Counted from the stretch's first letter, positions 40,325 through 54,755 are shown. The stretch is DNA of 64,000 nucleotides from Heracleum sosnowskyi (GCA_030848705.1 CM061238.1:61791133-61855132); one strand, 5' to 3'. Numbers and translations: made by a program. Notes: a model not told the origin generated them from the letters alone.

Positions 40325-43012
40325 AATTCTATAAACCCATAGGGTCAAACTACGAGAAAATATCCACAAAATGGCCCGCTTCAATTTTTCCCCATTTTCC
40401 TTGTATAGCTCCCTTTATAGGTAAACGTAATCGGGCGTCCCCTGGTATCTGCTCCGATTCATGCACGGACAGCTCCAAATGAAGTTTTCTGCAATTCTAT
40501 AAACCCATAGGGTCAAACTACGAGAAAATATCCACAAAATGGCCCGCTTCAATTTTCCCCCATTTTCCTTGTATAGCTCCCTTTAGAGGTAAACGTAATC
40601 GGGCGTCCCCTGGTATCTGCTCCGATTCAGGCACGGACAGCTCCAAATGAAGTTTTCTGTAATTCTATAAACAAATAGGGTCAAACTACGAGAAAATATC
40701 CACAAAATGGCCCGCTTCAATTTTCCCCCATTTTCCATGTATAGCTCCCTTTATAGGTAAACGTAATCGGGCGTCCCCTGGTATGTGCTCCGATTCAGGC
40801 ACAGACAGCTTCAAATGAAGTTTTCTGTAATTCTATAAACCCATAGGGTCAAACTACGAGAAAATATCCACAAAATGGCCCGCTTCAATTTTTCCCCATT
40901 TTCCTTGTATAGCTCCCTTTAGAGGTAAACGTAATCGGGCGTCCCCTGATATCTGCTCCGATTCAGGCACGGACAGCTCCAAATCAAGTTTTCTGTAATT
41001 CTATAAACCCATAGGGTCAAACTACGAGAAAATATCCACAAAATGGCCCGCTTCAATTTTTCCCCATTTTCCTTGTATAGCTCCCTTTATAGGTAAACGT
41101 AATCGGGCGTCCCCTGGTATCTGCTCCGATTCAGGCACGGACAGCTCCAAATGAAGTTTTCTGTAATTCTATAAACCCATAGGGTCAAACTACGAGAAAA
41201 TATACACAAAATGGCCCGCTTCAATTTCCCCCCATTTTCCTTGTATAGCTCCCTTTAGAGGTAAACGTAATCGGGCGTCCCCTGGTATCTGCTCCGATTC
41301 AGGCACGGACAGCTCCAAATGAAGTTTTCTGTAATTCTATAAACCCATAGGGTCAAACTACGGGAAAATATCCACAAACTGGCCTGCTTCAATTTTTCCC
41401 CATTTTCCTTGTACAGCTCCCTTTAGAGGTAAACGTAATCGGGCATCCCCTGGTATCTGCTCCGATTCAGGCACGGACAGCTCCAAATGAAGTTTTCTGT
41501 AATTCTATAAACCCATAGGGTCAAACTACGAGAAAATATCCACAAAATGGCCCGCTTCAATTTTTCCCCATTTTCCTTGTATAGCTCCCTTTAGAGGTAA
41601 ACGTAATCGGGCGTCCCCTGGTATCTGCTCCGATTCAGGCACGGACAGCTTCAAATGAAGTTTTCTACAATTCTATAAACCCATAGGGTCAAACTACGAG
41701 AAAATATCCACAAAATGGCCCGCTTCAATTTTTCCCCATTTTCCTTGTATAGCTCCCTTTATAGGTAAACGTAATCGGGCGTCCCCTGGTATCTGCTCCG
41801 ATTCATGCACGGACAGCTCCAAATGAAGTTTTCTGCAATTCTATAAACCCATAGGGTCAAACTACGAGAAAATATCCACAAAATGGCCCGCTTCAATTTT
41901 CCCCCATTTTCCTTGTGTAGCTCCCTTTAGAGGTAAACGTAATCGGGCGTCCCCTGGTATCTGCTCCGATTCAGGCACGGACAGCTCCAAATGAAGTTTT
42001 CTGTAATTCTATAAACAAATAGGGTCAAACTACGAGAAAATATCCACAAAATGGCCCGCTTCAATTTTCCCCCATTTTCCATGTATAGCTCCCTTTATAG
42101 GTAAACGTAATCGGGCGTCCCCTGGTATGTGCTCCGATTCAGGCACAGACAGCTTCAAATGAAGTTTTCTGTAATTCTATAAACCCATAGGGTCAAACTA
42201 CGAGAAAATATCCACAAAATGGCCCGCTTCAATTTTTCCCCATTTTCCTTGTATAGCTCCCTTTAGAGGTAAACGTAATCGGGCGTCCCCTGATATCTGC
42301 TCCGATTCAGGCACGGACAGCTCCAAATGAAGTTTTCTGTAATTCTATAAACCCATAGGGTCAAACTACGAGAAAATATCCACAAAATGGCCCGCTTCAA
42401 TTTTTCCCCATTTTCCTTGTATAGCTCCCTTTATAGGTAAACGTAATCGGGCGTCCCCTAGTATCTGCTCCGATTCAGGCACGGACAGCTCCAAATGAAG
42501 TTTTCTGTAATTCTATAAACCCATAGGGTCAAACTACGAGAAAATATACACAAAATGGCCCGCTTCAATTTCCCCCCATTTTCCTTGTATAGCTCCCTTT
42601 AGAGGTAAACGTAATCGGGCGTCCCCTGGTATCTGCTCCGATTCAGGCACGGACAGCTCCAAATGAAGTTTTCTGTAATTCTATAAACCCATAGGGTCAA
42701 ACTACGGGAAAATATCCACAAACTGGCCTGCTTCAATTTTTCCCCATTTTCCTTGTACAGCTCCCTTTAGAGGTAAACGTAATCGGGCATCCCCTGGTAT
42801 CTGCTCCGATTCAGGCACGGACAGCTCCAAATGAAGTTTTCTGTAATTCTATAAACCCATAGGGTCAAACTACGAGAAAATATCCACAAAATGGCCCGCT
42901 TCAATTTTTCCCCATTTTCCTTGTATAGCTCCCTTTAGAGGTAAACGTAATCGGGCGTCCCCTGGTATCTGCTCCGATTCAGGCACGGACAGCTTCAAAT
43001 GAAGTTTTCTAC
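40325..43012. repeat. 8-monomer HOR, two tandem copies (1,344-bp period)
   Basis: The units ttatag/catgca, T4C5, acaaat/ccatgt, ctgata, T5C4/ttatag, tataca/T3C6, gggaaa/aaactggcctg, and cagcttc/tac run at 40,325-41,668 and again at 41,669-43,012. Differences include aaatcaag near 40,983 in copy 1, and ttgtgtagc near 41,917 and cctagtat near 42,459 in copy 2. Confidence 0.9.
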
Positions 43013-46000
43013 AATTCTATAAACCCATAGGGTCAAACTACGAGAAAATATCCACAAAATGGCCCGCTTCAATTTTTCCCCATTTTCCTTGTATAGCTCC
43101 CTTTAGAGGTAAACGTAATCGGGCGTCCCCTGGTATCTGCTCCGATTCAGGCACAGACAGCTTCAAATGAAGTTTTCTACAATTCTATAAACCCATGGGG
43201 TCAAACTACGAGAAAATATCCACAAAATGGCCCGCTTCAATTTTTCCCCATTTTCCTTGTATAGCTCCCTTTAGAGGTAAACGTAATCGGGCATCCCCTG
43301 GTATCTGCTCCGATTCAGGCACAGACAGCTTCAAATGAAGTTTTCTACAATTCTATAAACCCATAGGGTCAAACTACGAGAAAATATCCACAAAATGGCC
43401 CGCTTCAATTTTTCCCCATTTTCCTTGTATAGCTCCCTTTAGAGGTAAACGTAATCGGGCGTCCCCTGGTATCTGCTCCGATTCAGGCACGGACAGCTCC
43501 AAATGAAGTTTTCTGTAATTCTATAAACCCATAGGGTCAAACTACGAGAAAATATCCACAAAATGGCCCGCTTCAATTTTCCCCCATTTTCCTTGTATAG
43601 CTCCCTTTAGAGGTAAACGTAATCGGGCGTCCCCTGGTATCTGCTCCGATTCAGGCACGGACAGCTCCAAATGAAGTTTTCTGTAATTCTATAAACCCAT
43701 AGGGTCAAACTACGAGAAAATATACACAAAATGGCCCGCTTCAATTTCCCCCCATTTTCCTTGTATAGCTCCCTTTAGAGGTAAACGTAATCGGGCGTCC
43801 CCTGGTATCTGCTCCGATTCAGGCACGGACAGCTCCAAATGAAGTTTTCTGTAATTCTATAAACCCATAGGGTCAAACTACGGGAAAATATCCACAAACT
43901 GGCCTGCTTCAATTTTTCCCCATTTTCCTTGTACAGCTCCCTTTAGAGGTAAACGTAATCGGGCATCCCCTGGTATCTGCTCCGATTCAGGCACGGACAG
44001 CTCCAAATGAAGTTTTCTGTAATTCTATAAACCCATAGGGTCAAACTACGAGAAAATATCCACAAAATGGCCCGCTTCAATTTTTCCCCATTTTCCTTGT
44101 ATAGCTCCCTTTAGAGGTAAACGTAATCGGGCGTCCCCTGGTATCTGCTCCGATTCAGGCACGGACAGCTTCAAATGAAGTTTTCTACAATTCTATAAAC
44201 CCATAGGGTCAAACTACGAGAAAATATCCACAAAATGGCCCGCTTCAATTTTTCCCCATTTTCCTTGTATAGCTCCCTTTAGAGGTAAACGTAATCGGGC
44301 GTCCCCTGGTATCTGCTCCGATTCAGGCACAGACAGCTTCAAATGAAGTTTTCTACAATTCTATAAACCCATGGGGTCAAACTACGAGAAAATATCCACA
44401 AAATGGCCCGCTTCAATTTTTCCCCATTTTCCTTGTATAGCTCCCTTTAGAGGTAAACGTAATCGGGCATCCCCTGGTATCTGCTCCGATTCAGGCACAG
44501 ACAGCTTCAAATGAAGTTTTCTACAATTCTATAAACCCATAGGGTCAAACTACGAGAAAATATCCACAAAATGGCCCGCTTCAATTTTTCCCCATTTTCC
44601 TTGTATAGCTCCCTTTAGAGGTAAACGTAATCGGGCGTCCCCTGGTATCTGCTCCGATTCAGGCACGGACAGCTCCAAATGAAGTTTTCTGTAATTCAAT
44701 AAACAAATAGGGTCAAACTACGAGAAAATATCCACAAAATGGCCCGCTTCAATTTTCCCCCATTTTCCATGTATAGCTCCCTTTATAGGTAAACGTAATC
44801 GGGCGTCCCCTGGTATGTGCTCCGATTCAGGCACAGACAGCTTCAAATGAAGTTTTCTGTAATTCTATAAACCCATAGGGTCAAACTACGAGAAAATATC
44901 CACAAAATGGCCCGCTTCAATTTTTCCCCATTTTCCTTGTATAGCTCCCTTTAGAGGTAAACGTAATCGGGCGTCCCCTGATATCTGCTCCGATTCAGGC
45001 ACGGACAGCTCCAAATGAAGTTTTCTGTAATTCTATAAACAAATAGGGTCAAACTACGAGAAAATATCCACAAAATGGCCCGCTTCAATTTTCCCCCATT
45101 TTCCATGTATAGCTCCCTTTATAGGTAAACGTAATCGGGCGTCCCCTGGTATGTGCTCCGATTCAGGCACAGACAGCTTCAAATGAAGTTTTCTGTAATT
45201 CTATAAACCCATAGGGTCAAACTACGAGAAAATATCCACAAAATGGCCCGCTTCAATTTTTCCCCATTTTCCTTGTATAGCTCCCTTTAGAGGTAAACGT
45301 AATCGGGCGTCCCCTGATATCTGCTCCGATTCAGGCACGGACAGCTCCAAATGAAGTTTTCTGTAATTCTATAAACCCATAGGGTCAAACTACGAGAAAA
45401 TATCCACAAAATGGCCCGCTTCAATTTTTCCCCATTTTCCTTGTATAGCTCCCTTTATAGGTAAACGTAATCGGGCGTCCCCTAGTATCTGCTCCGATTC
45501 AGGCACGGACAGCTCCAAATGAAGTTTTCTGTAATTCTATAAACCCATAGGGTCAAACTACGAGAAAATATACACAAAATGGCCCGCTTCAATTTCCCCC
45601 CATTTTCCTTGTATAGCTCCCTTTAGAGGTAAACGTAATCGGGCGTCCCCTGGTATCTGCTCCGATTCAGGCACGGACAGCTCCAAATGAAGTTTTCTGT
45701 AATTCTATAAACCCATAGGGTCAAACTACGGGAAAATATCCACAAACTGGCCTGCTTCAATTTTTCCCCATTTTCCTTGTACAGCTCCCTTTAGAGGTAA
45801 ACGTAATCGGGCATCCCCTGGTATCTGCTCCGATTCAGGCACGGACAGCTCCAAATGAAGTTTTCTGTAATTCTATAAACCCATAGGGTCAAACTACGAG
45901 AAAATATCCACAAAATGGCCCGCTTCAATTTTTCCCCATTTTCCTTGTATAGCTCCCTTTAGAGGTAAACGTAATCGGGCGTCCCCTGGTATCTGCTCCG

Positions 46001-46876
46001 ATTCAGGCACGGACAGCTTCAAATGAAGTTTTCTACAATTCTATAAACCCATAGGGTCAAACTACGAGAAAATATCCACAAAATGGCCCGCTTCAATTTT
46101 TCCCCATTTTCCTTGTATAGCTCCCTTTAGAGGTAAACGTAATCGGGCGTCCCCTGGTATCTGCTCCGATTCAGGCACAGACAGCTTCAAATGAAGTTTT
46201 CTACAATTCTATAAACCCATGGGGTCAAACTACGAGAAAATATCCACAAAATGGCCCGCTTCAATTTTTCCCCATTTTCCTTGTATAGCTCCCTTTAGAG
46301 GTAAACGTAATCGGGCATCCCCTGGTATCTGCTCCGATTCAGGCACAGACAGCTTCAAATGAAGTTTTCTACAATTCTATAAACCCATAGGGTCAAACTA
46401 CGAGAAAATATCCACAAAATGGCCCGCTTCAATTTTTCCCCATTTTCCTTGTATAGCTCCCTTTAGAGGTAAACGTAATCGGGCGTCCCCTGGTATCTGC
46501 TCCGATTCAGGCACGGACAGCTCCAAATGAAGTTTTCTGTAATTCAATAAACAAATAGGGTCAAACTACGAGAAAATATCCACAAAATGGCCCGCTTCAA
46601 TTTTCCCCCATTTTCCATGTATAGCTCCCTTTATAGGTAAACGTAATCGGGCGTCCCCTGGTATGTGCTCCGATTCAGGCACAGACAGCTTCAAATGAAG
46701 TTTTCTGTAATTCTATAAACCCATAGGGTCAAACTACGAGAAAATATCCACAAAATGGCCCGCTTCAATTTTTCCCCATTTTCCTTGTATAGCTCCCTTT
46801 AGAGGTAAACGTAATCGGGCGTCCCCTGATATCTTCTCCGATTCAGGCACGGACAGCTCCAAATGAAGTTTTCTGT
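42005..46876. repeat. Overlapping HOR copies with 1,848- and 3,024-bp offsets
   Basis: Eight units at 42,005-43,348, including the private cctagtat, recur at 45,029-46,372 (offset 3,024 bp). Eight units starting with tataca/T3C6 at 43,685-45,028 recur at 45,533-46,876 (offset 1,848 bp). A core of gggaaa/aaactggcctg, cagcttc/tac, cacaga/tac and catgggg/gcatcc occurs complete three times here (42,677; 43,853; 45,701). The overlap of two different offsets shows repeated unequal exchange on the same segment. Confidence 0.85.
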
Positions 46877-47212
46877 AATTCTATAAACAAATAGGGTCAA
46901 ACTACGAGAAAATATCCACAAAATGGCCCGCTTCAATTTTTCCCCATTTTCCTTGTATAGCTCCCTTTATAGGTAAACGTAATCGGGCGTCCCCTGGTAT
47001 CTGCTCCGGTTCAGGCACGGACAGCTCCAAATGAAGTTTTCTGTAATTCTATAAACCCATAGGGTCAAACTACGAGAAAATATACACAAAATGGCCCGCT
47101 TCAATTTCCCCCCGTTTTCCTTGTATATCTCCCTTTAGAGGTAAACGTAATCGGGCGTCCCCTGGTATCTGCTCCGATTCAGGCACGGACAGCTCCAAAT
47201 GAAGTTTTCTGT

Positions 47213-50200
47213 AATTCTATAAACCCATAGGGTCAAACTACGAGAAAATATCCACAAAATGGCCCGCTTCAATTTTCCCCCATTTTCCTTGTATAGCTCC
47301 CTTTAGAGGTAAACGTAATCGGGCGTCCCCTGGTATCTGCTCCGATTCAGGCACGGACAGCTTCAAATGAAGTTTTCTACAATTCTATAAACCCATAGGG
47401 TCAAACTACGAGAAAATATCCACAAAATGGCCCGCTTCAATTTTTCCCCATTTTCCTTGTATAGCTCCCTTTAGAGGTAAACGTAATCGGGCGTCCCCTG
47501 GTATCTGCTCCGATTCAGGCACAGACAGCTTCAAATGAAGTTTTCTACAATTCTATAAACCCATAGGGTCAAACTACGAGAAAATATCCGCAAAATGGCC
47601 CGCTTCAATTTTTCCCCATTTTCCTTGTATAGCTCCCTTTATAGGTAAACGTAATCGGGCGTCCCCTGGTATCTGCTCCGATTCATGCACGGACAGCTCC
47701 AAATGAAGTTTTCTGCAATTCTATAAACCCATAGGGTCAAACTACGAGAAAATATCCACAAAATGGCCCGCTTCAATTTTCCCCCATTTTCCTTGTATAG
47801 CTCCCTTTAGAGGTAAACGTAATCGGGCGTCCCCTGGTATCTGCTCCGATTCAGGCACGGACAGCTCCAAATGAAGTTTTCTGTAATTCTATAAACAAAT
47901 AGGGTCAAACTACGAGAAAATATCCACAAAATGGCCCGCTTCAATTTTCCCCCATTTTCCATGTATAGCTCCCTTTATAGGTAAACGTAATCGGGCGTCC
48001 CCTGGTATGTGCTCCGATTCAGGCACAGACAGCTTCAAATGAAGTTTTCTGTAATTCTATAAACCCATAGGGTCAAACTACGAGAAAATATCCACAAAAT
48101 GGCCCGCTTCAATTTTTCCCCATTTTCCTTGTATAGCTCCCTTTAGAGGTAAACGTAATCGGGCGTCCCCTGGTATCTGCTCCGATTCAGGCACGGACAG
48201 CTTCAAATGAAGTTTTCTACAATTCTATAAACCCATAGGGTCAAACTACGAGAAAATATCCACAAAATGGCCCGCTTCAATTTTTCCCCATTTTCCTTGT
48301 ATAGCTCCCTTTAGAGGTAAACGTAATCGGGCGTCCCCTGGTATCTGCTCCGATTCAGGCACAGACAGCTTCAAATGAAGTTTTCTACAATTCTATAAAC
48401 CCATGGGGTCAAACTACGAGAAAATATCCACAAAATGGCCCGCTTCAATTTTTCCCCATTTTCCTTGTATAGCTCCCTTTAGAGGTAAACGTAATCGGGC
48501 ATCCCCTGGTATCTGCTCCGATTCAGGCACAGACAGCTTCAAATGAAGTTTTCTACAATTCTATAAACCCATAGGGTCAAACTACGAGAAAATATCCACA
48601 AAATGGCCCGCTTCAATTTTTCCCCATTTTCCTTGTATAGCTCCCTTTATAGGTAAACGTAATCGGGCGTCCCCTGGTATCTGCTCCGATTCATGCACGG
48701 ACAGCTCCAAATGAAGTTTTCTGCAATTCTATAAACCCATAGGGTCAAACTACGAGAAAATATCCACAAAATGGCCCGCTTCAATTTTCCCCCATTTTCC
48801 TTGTATAGCTCCCTTTAGAGGTAAACGTAATCGGGCGTCCCCTGGTATCTGCTCCGATTCATGCACGGACAGCTCCAAATGAAGTTTTCTGCAATTCTAT
48901 AAACCCATAGGGTCAAACTACGAGAAAATATCCACAAAATGGCCCGCTTCAATTTTCCCCCATTTTCCTTGTATAGCTCCCTTTAGAGGTAAACGTAATC
49001 GGGCGTCCCCTGATATCTGCTCCGATTCAGGCACGGACAGCTCCAAATGAAGTTTTCTGTAATTCAATAAACAAATAGGGTCAAACTACGAGAAAATATC
49101 CACAAAATGGCCCGCTTCAATTTTCCCCCATTTTCCATGTATAGCTCCCTTTATAGGTAAACGTAATCGGGCGTCCCCTGGTATGTGCTCCGATTCAGGC
49201 ACAGACAGCTTCAAATGAAATTTTCTGTAATTCTATAAACCCATAGGGTCAAACTACGAGAAAATATCCACAAAATGGCCCGCTTCAATTTTTCCCCATT
49301 TTCCTTGTATAGCTCCCTTTAGAGGTAAACGTAATCGGGCGTCCCCTGATATCTGCTCCGATTCAGGCACGGACAGCTCCAAATGAAGTTTTCTGTAATT
49401 CTATAAACAAATAGGGTCAAACTACGAGAAAATATCCACAAAATGGCCCGCTTCAATTTTTCCCCATTTTCCTTGTATAGCTCCCTTTATAGGTAAACGT
49501 AATCGGGCGTCCCCTGGTATCTGCTCCGATTCAGGCACGGACAGCTCCAAATGAAGTTTTCTGTAATTCTATAAACCCATAGGGTCAAACTACGAGAAAA
49601 TATACACAAAATGGCCCGCTTCAATTTCCCCCCATTTTCCTTGTATATCTCCCTTTAGAGGTAAACGTAATCGGGCGTCCCCTGGTATCTGCTCCGATTC
49701 AGGCACGGACAGCTCCAAATGAAGTTTTCTGTAATTCTATAAACCCATAGGGTCAAACTACGAGAAAATATCCACAAAATGGCCCGCTTCAATTTTCCCC
49801 CATTTTCCTTGTATAGCTCCCTTTAGAGGTAAACGTAATCGGGCGTCCCCTGGTATCTGCTCCGATTCAGGCACGGACAGCTTCAAATGAAGTTTTCTAC
49901 AATTCTATAAACCCATAGGGTCAAACTACGAGAAAATATCCACAAAATGGCCCGCTTCAATTTTTCCCCATTTTCCTTGTATAGCTCCCTTTAGAGGTAA
50001 ACGTAATCGGGCGTCCCCTGGTATCTGCTCCGATTCAGGCACGGACAGCTCCAAATGAAGTTTTCTGTAATTCTATAAACAAATAGGGTCAAACTACGAG
50101 AAAATATCCACAAAATGGCCCGCTTCAATTTTCCCCCATTTTCCATGTATAGCTCCCTTTATAGGTAAACGTAATCGGGCGTCCCCTGGTATGTGCTCCG

Positions 50201-50555
50201 ATTCAGGCACAGACAGCTTCAAATGAAGTTTTCTGTAATTCTATAAACCCATAGGGTCAAACTACGAGAAAATATCCACAAAATGGCCCGCTTCAATTTT
50301 TCCCCATTTTCCTTGTATAGCTCCCTTTAGAGGTAAACGTAATCGGGCGTCCCCTGATATCTGCTCCGATTCAGGCACGGACAGCTCCAAATGAAGTTTT
50401 CTGTAATTCTATAAACAAATAGGGTCAAACTACGAGAAAATATACACAAAATGGCCCGCTTCAATTTCCCCCCGTTTTCCTTGTATATCTCCCTTTAGAG
50501 GTAAACGTAATCGGCTCCGATTCAGGCACGGACAGCTCCAAATGAAGTTTTCTGT
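47213..50555. repeat. 20/24-monomer HOR, copy 1 (20 units, 3,343 bp)
   Basis: Starts with T4C5/cagcttc/tac, then cacaga/tac, atccgc/catgca, T4C5, acaaat/ccatgt, cagcttc/tac, cacaga/tac, catgggg/gcatcc, two catgca units, a ctgata unit, aattcaataaacaaat with tgaaatt, ctgata, E, F with tatatc, and so on. The same order resumes at 50,556. This copy ends early in a short fused unit (50,405-50,555) and lacks the last four units of copy 2. Confidence 0.88.
50405..50555. repeat. Fused satellite monomer with 17-bp deletion (151 bp)
   Basis: The unit begins acaaat like the E type but continues tataca, T3C6, cccgtttt and tatatc like the F type, so it looks like an E/F fusion with a crossover between unit positions 15 and 39. 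It also lacks 17 bp: taatcgg runs straight into ctccgattc near 50,514, skipping the usual gcgtcccctggtatctg. A full-length F relative with the same cccgtttt and tatatc is at 47,045-47,212. The frame shift caused by the deletion creates the longest open frame in the window, which I regard as non-coding. Confidence 0.93.
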
Positions 50556-53500
50556 AATTCTATAAACCCATAGGGTCAAACTACGAGAAAATATCCACAA
50601 AATGGCCCGCTTCAATTTTCCCCCATTTTCCTTGTATAGCTCCCTTTAGAGGTAAACGTAATCGGGCGTCCCCTGGTATCTGCTCCGATTCAGGCACGGA
50701 CAGCTTCAAATGAAGTTTTCTACAATTCTATAAACCCATAGGGTCAAACTACGAGAAAATATCCACAAAATGGCCCGCTTCAATTTTTCCCCATTTTCCT
50801 TGTATAGCTCCCTTTAGAGGTAAACGTAATCGGGCGTCCCCTGGTATCTGCTCCGATTCAGGCACAGACAGCTTCAAATGAAGTTTTCTACAATTCTATA
50901 AACCCATAGGGTCAAACTACGAGAAAATATCCGCAAAATGGCCCGCTTCAATTTTTCCCCATTTTCCTTGTATAGCTCCCTTTATAGGTAAACGTAATCG
51001 GGCGTCCCCTGGTATCTGCTCCGATTCATGCACGGACAGCTCCAAATGAAGTTTTCTGCAATTCTATAAACCCATAGGGTCAAACTACGAGAAAATATCC
51101 ACAAAATGGCCCGCTTCAATTTTCCCCCATTTTCCTTGTATAGCTCCCTTTAGAGGTAAACGTAATCGGGCGTCCCCTGGTATCTGCTCCGATTCAGGCA
51201 CGGACAGCTCCAAATGAAGTTTTCTGTAATTCTATAAACAAATAGGGTCAAACTACGAGAAAATATCCACAAAATGGCCCGCTTCAATTTTCCCCCATTT
51301 TCCATGTATAGCTCCCTTTATAGGTAAACGTAATCGGGCGTCCCCTGGTATGTGCTCCGATTCAGGCACAGACAGCTTCAAATGAAGTTTTCTGTAATTC
51401 TATAAACCCATAGGGTCAAACTACGAGAAAATATCCACAAAATGGCCCGCTTCAATTTTTCCCCATTTTCCTTGTATAGCTCCCTTTAGAGGTAAACGTA
51501 ATCGGGCGTCCCCTGGTATCTGCTCCGATTCAGGCACGGACAGCTTCAAATGAAGTTTTCTACAATTCTATAAACCCATAGGGTCAAACTACGAGAAAAT
51601 ATCCACAAAATGGCCCGCTTCAATTTTTCCCCATTTTCCTTGTATAGCTCCCTTTAGAGGTAAACGTAATCGGGCGTCCCCTGGTATCTGCTCCGATTCA
51701 GGCACAGACAGCATCAAATGAAGTTTTCTACAATTCTATAAACCCATGGGGTCAAACTACGAGAAAATATCCACAAAATGGCCCGCTTCAATTTTTCCCC
51801 ATTTTCCTTGTATAGCTCCCTTTAGAGGTAAACGTAATCGGGCATCCCCTGGTATCTGCTCCGATTCAGGCACAGACAGCTTCAAATGAAGTTTTCTACA
51901 ATTCTATAAACCCATAGGGTCAAACTACGAGAAAATATCCACAAAATGGCCCGCTTCAATTTTTTCCCATTTTCCTTGTATAGCTCCCTTTATAGGTAAA
52001 CGTAATCGGGCGTCCCCTGGTATCTGCTCCGATTCATGCACGGACAGCTCCAAATGAAGTTTTCTGCAATTCTATAAACCCATAGGGTCAAACTACGAGA
52101 AAATATCCACAAAATGGCCCGCTTCAATTTTCCCCCATTTTCCTTGTATAGCTCCCTTTAGAGGTAAACGTAATCGGGCGTCCCCTGGTATCTGCTCCGA
52201 TTCATGCACGGACAGCTCCAAATGAAGTTTTCTGCAATTCTATAAACCCATAGGGTCAAACTACGAGAAAATATCCACAAAATGGCCCGCTTCAATTTTC
52301 CCCCATTTTCCTTGTATAGCTCCCTTTAGAGGTAAACGTAATCGGGCGTCCCCTGGTATCTGCTCCGATTCAGGCACGGACAGCTCCAAATGAAGTTTTC
52401 TGTAATTCAATAAACAAATAGGGTCAAACTACGAGAAAATATCCACAAAATGGCCCGCTTCAATTTTCCCCCATTTTCCATGTATAGCTCCCTTTATAGG
52501 TAAACGTAATCGGGCGTCCCCTGGTATGTGCTCCGATTCAGGCACAGACAGCTTCAAATGAAATTTTCTGTAATTCTATAAACCCATAGGGTCAAACTAC
52601 GAGAAAATATCCACAAAATGGCCCGCTTCAATTTTTCCCCATTTTCCTTGTATAGCTCCCTTTAGAGCTAAACGTAATCGGGCGTCCCCTGATATCTGCT
52701 CCGATTCAGGCACGGACAGCTCCAAATGAAGTTTTCTGTAATTCTATAAACAAATAGGGTCAAACTACGAGAAAATATCCACAAAATGGCCCGCTTCAAT
52801 TTTTCCCCATTTTCCTTGTATAGCTCCCTTTATAGGTAAACGTAATCGGGCGTCCCCTGGTATCTGCTCCGATTCAGGCACGGACAGCTCCAAATGAAGT
52901 TTTCTGTAATTCTATAAACCCATAGGGTCAAACTACGAGAAAATATACACAAAATGGCCCGCTTCAATTTCCCCCCATTTTCCTTGTATATCTCCCTTTA
53001 GAGGTAAACGTAATCGGGCGTCCCCTGGTATCTGCTCCGATTCAGGCACGGACAGCTCCAAATGAAGTTTTCTGTAATTCTATAAACCCATAGGGTCAAA
53101 CTACGAGAAAATATCCACAAAATGGCCCGCTTCAATTTTCCCCCATTTTCCTTGTATAGCTCCCTTTAGAGGTAAACGTAATCGGGCGTCCCCTGGTATC
53201 TGCTCCGATTCAGGCACGGACAGCTTCAAATGAAGTTTTCTACAATTCTATAAACCCATAGGGTCAAACTACGAGAAAATATCCACAAAATGGCCCGCTT
53301 CAATTTTTCCCCATTTTCCTTGTATAGCTCCCTTTAGAGGTAAACGTAATCGGGCGTCCCCTGGTATCTGCTCCGATTCAGGCACGGACAGCTCCAAATG
53401 AAGTTTTCTGTAATTCAATAAACAAATAGGGTCAAACTACGAGAAAATATCCACAAAATGGCCCGCTTCAATTTTCCCCCATTTTCCATGTATAGCTCCC

Positions 53501-54587
53501 TTTATAGGTAAACGTAATCGGGCGTCCCCTGGTATGTGCTCCGATTCAGGCACAGACAGCTTCAAATGAAGTTTTCTGTAATTCTATAAACCCATAGGGT
53601 CAAACTACGAGAAAATATCCACAAAATGGCCCGCTTCAATTTTTCCCCATTTTCCTTGTATAGCTCCCTTTAGAGGTAAACGTAATCGGGCGTCCCCTGA
53701 TATCTGCTCCGATTCAGGCACGGACAGCTCCAAATGAAGTTTTCTGTAATTCTATAAACAAATAGGGTCAAACTACGAGAAAATATCCACAAAATGGCCC
53801 GCTTCAATTTTTCCCCATTTTCCTTGTATAGCTCCCTTTATAGGTAAACGTAATCGGGCGTCCCCTGGTATCTGCTCCGATTCAGGCACGGACAGCTCCA
53901 AATGAAGTTTTCTGTAATTCTATAAACCCATAGGGTCAAACTACGAGAAAATATACACAAAATGGCCCGCTTCAATTTCCCCCCATTTTCCTTGTATATC
54001 TCCCTTTAGAGGTAAACGTAATCGGGCGTCCCCTGGTATCTGCTCCGATTCAGGCACGGACAGCTCCAAATGAAGTTTTCTGTAATTCTATAAACCCATA
54101 GGGTCAAACTACGAGAAAATATCCACAAAATGGCCCGCTTCAATTTTCCCCCATTTTCCTTGTATAGCTCCCTTTAGAGGTAAACGTAATCGGGCGTCCC
54201 CTGGTATCTGCTCCGATTCAGGCACGGACAGCTTCAAATGAAGTTTTCTACAATTCTATAAACCCATAGGGTCAAACTACGAGAAAATATCCACAAAATG
54301 GCCCGCTTCAATTTTTCCCCATTTTCCTTGTATAGCTCCCTTTAGAGGTAAACGTAATCGGGCGTCCCCTGGTATCTGCTCCGATTCAGGCACGGACAGC
54401 TTCAAATGAAGTTTTCTACAATTCTATAAACCCATAGGGTCAAACTACGAGAAAATATCCACAAAATGGCCCGCTTCAATTTTTCCCCATTTTCCTTGTA
54501 TAGCTCCCTTTATAGGTAAACGTAATCGGGCGTCCCCTGGTATCTGCTCCGATTCATGCACGGACAGCTCCAAATGAAGTTTTCTGC
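50556..54587. repeat. 20/24-monomer HOR, copy 2 (24 units, 4,032 bp)
   Basis: Follows the same order as the preceding copy, with an extra acaaat, ctgata, E, F, T4C5/cagcttc, cagcttc, catgca run at the end. The stretch 50,724-54,419 aligns unit for unit with 54,756-58,451, exactly 4,032 bp later. Shared private variants include cagcatc at about 51,711 and 55,743. Private to this copy are a T6C3 tract near 51,960 and gagctaaac near 52,667. Confidence 0.9.
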
Positions 54588-54755
54588 AATTCAATAAACA
54601 AATAGGGTCAAACTACGAGAAAATATCCACAAAATGGCCCGCTTCAATTTTCCCCCATTTTCCATGTATAGCTCCCTTTAGAGGTAAACGTAATCGGGCG
54701 TCCCCTGGTATCTGCTCCGATTCAGGCACGGACAGCTTCAAATGAAGTTTTCTAC
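54588..54755. repeat. Recombinant satellite monomer
   Basis: Its left part is aattcaataaacaaat with T4C5 and ccatgt, as in units that normally continue with ttatag, tatgtg and cacaga. Its right part instead has ttagag, tatctg, cagcttc and tac, as in the unit that opens the previous HOR copy at 50,556. The switch lies between 54,665 and 54,680. This is the physical junction of an unequal exchange. Confidence 0.85.

Noticed and set aside
50430..50615. A 61-residue open reading frame on the minus strand.
   Set aside because: It lies wholly in satellite sequence, starts with TTG and contains no ATG, and is open only because the 17-bp deletion in the 50,405 unit shifts the frame past recurring stops. 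The residues show no domain. The matching place near 63,853 runs off the window. I do not consider it a gene.
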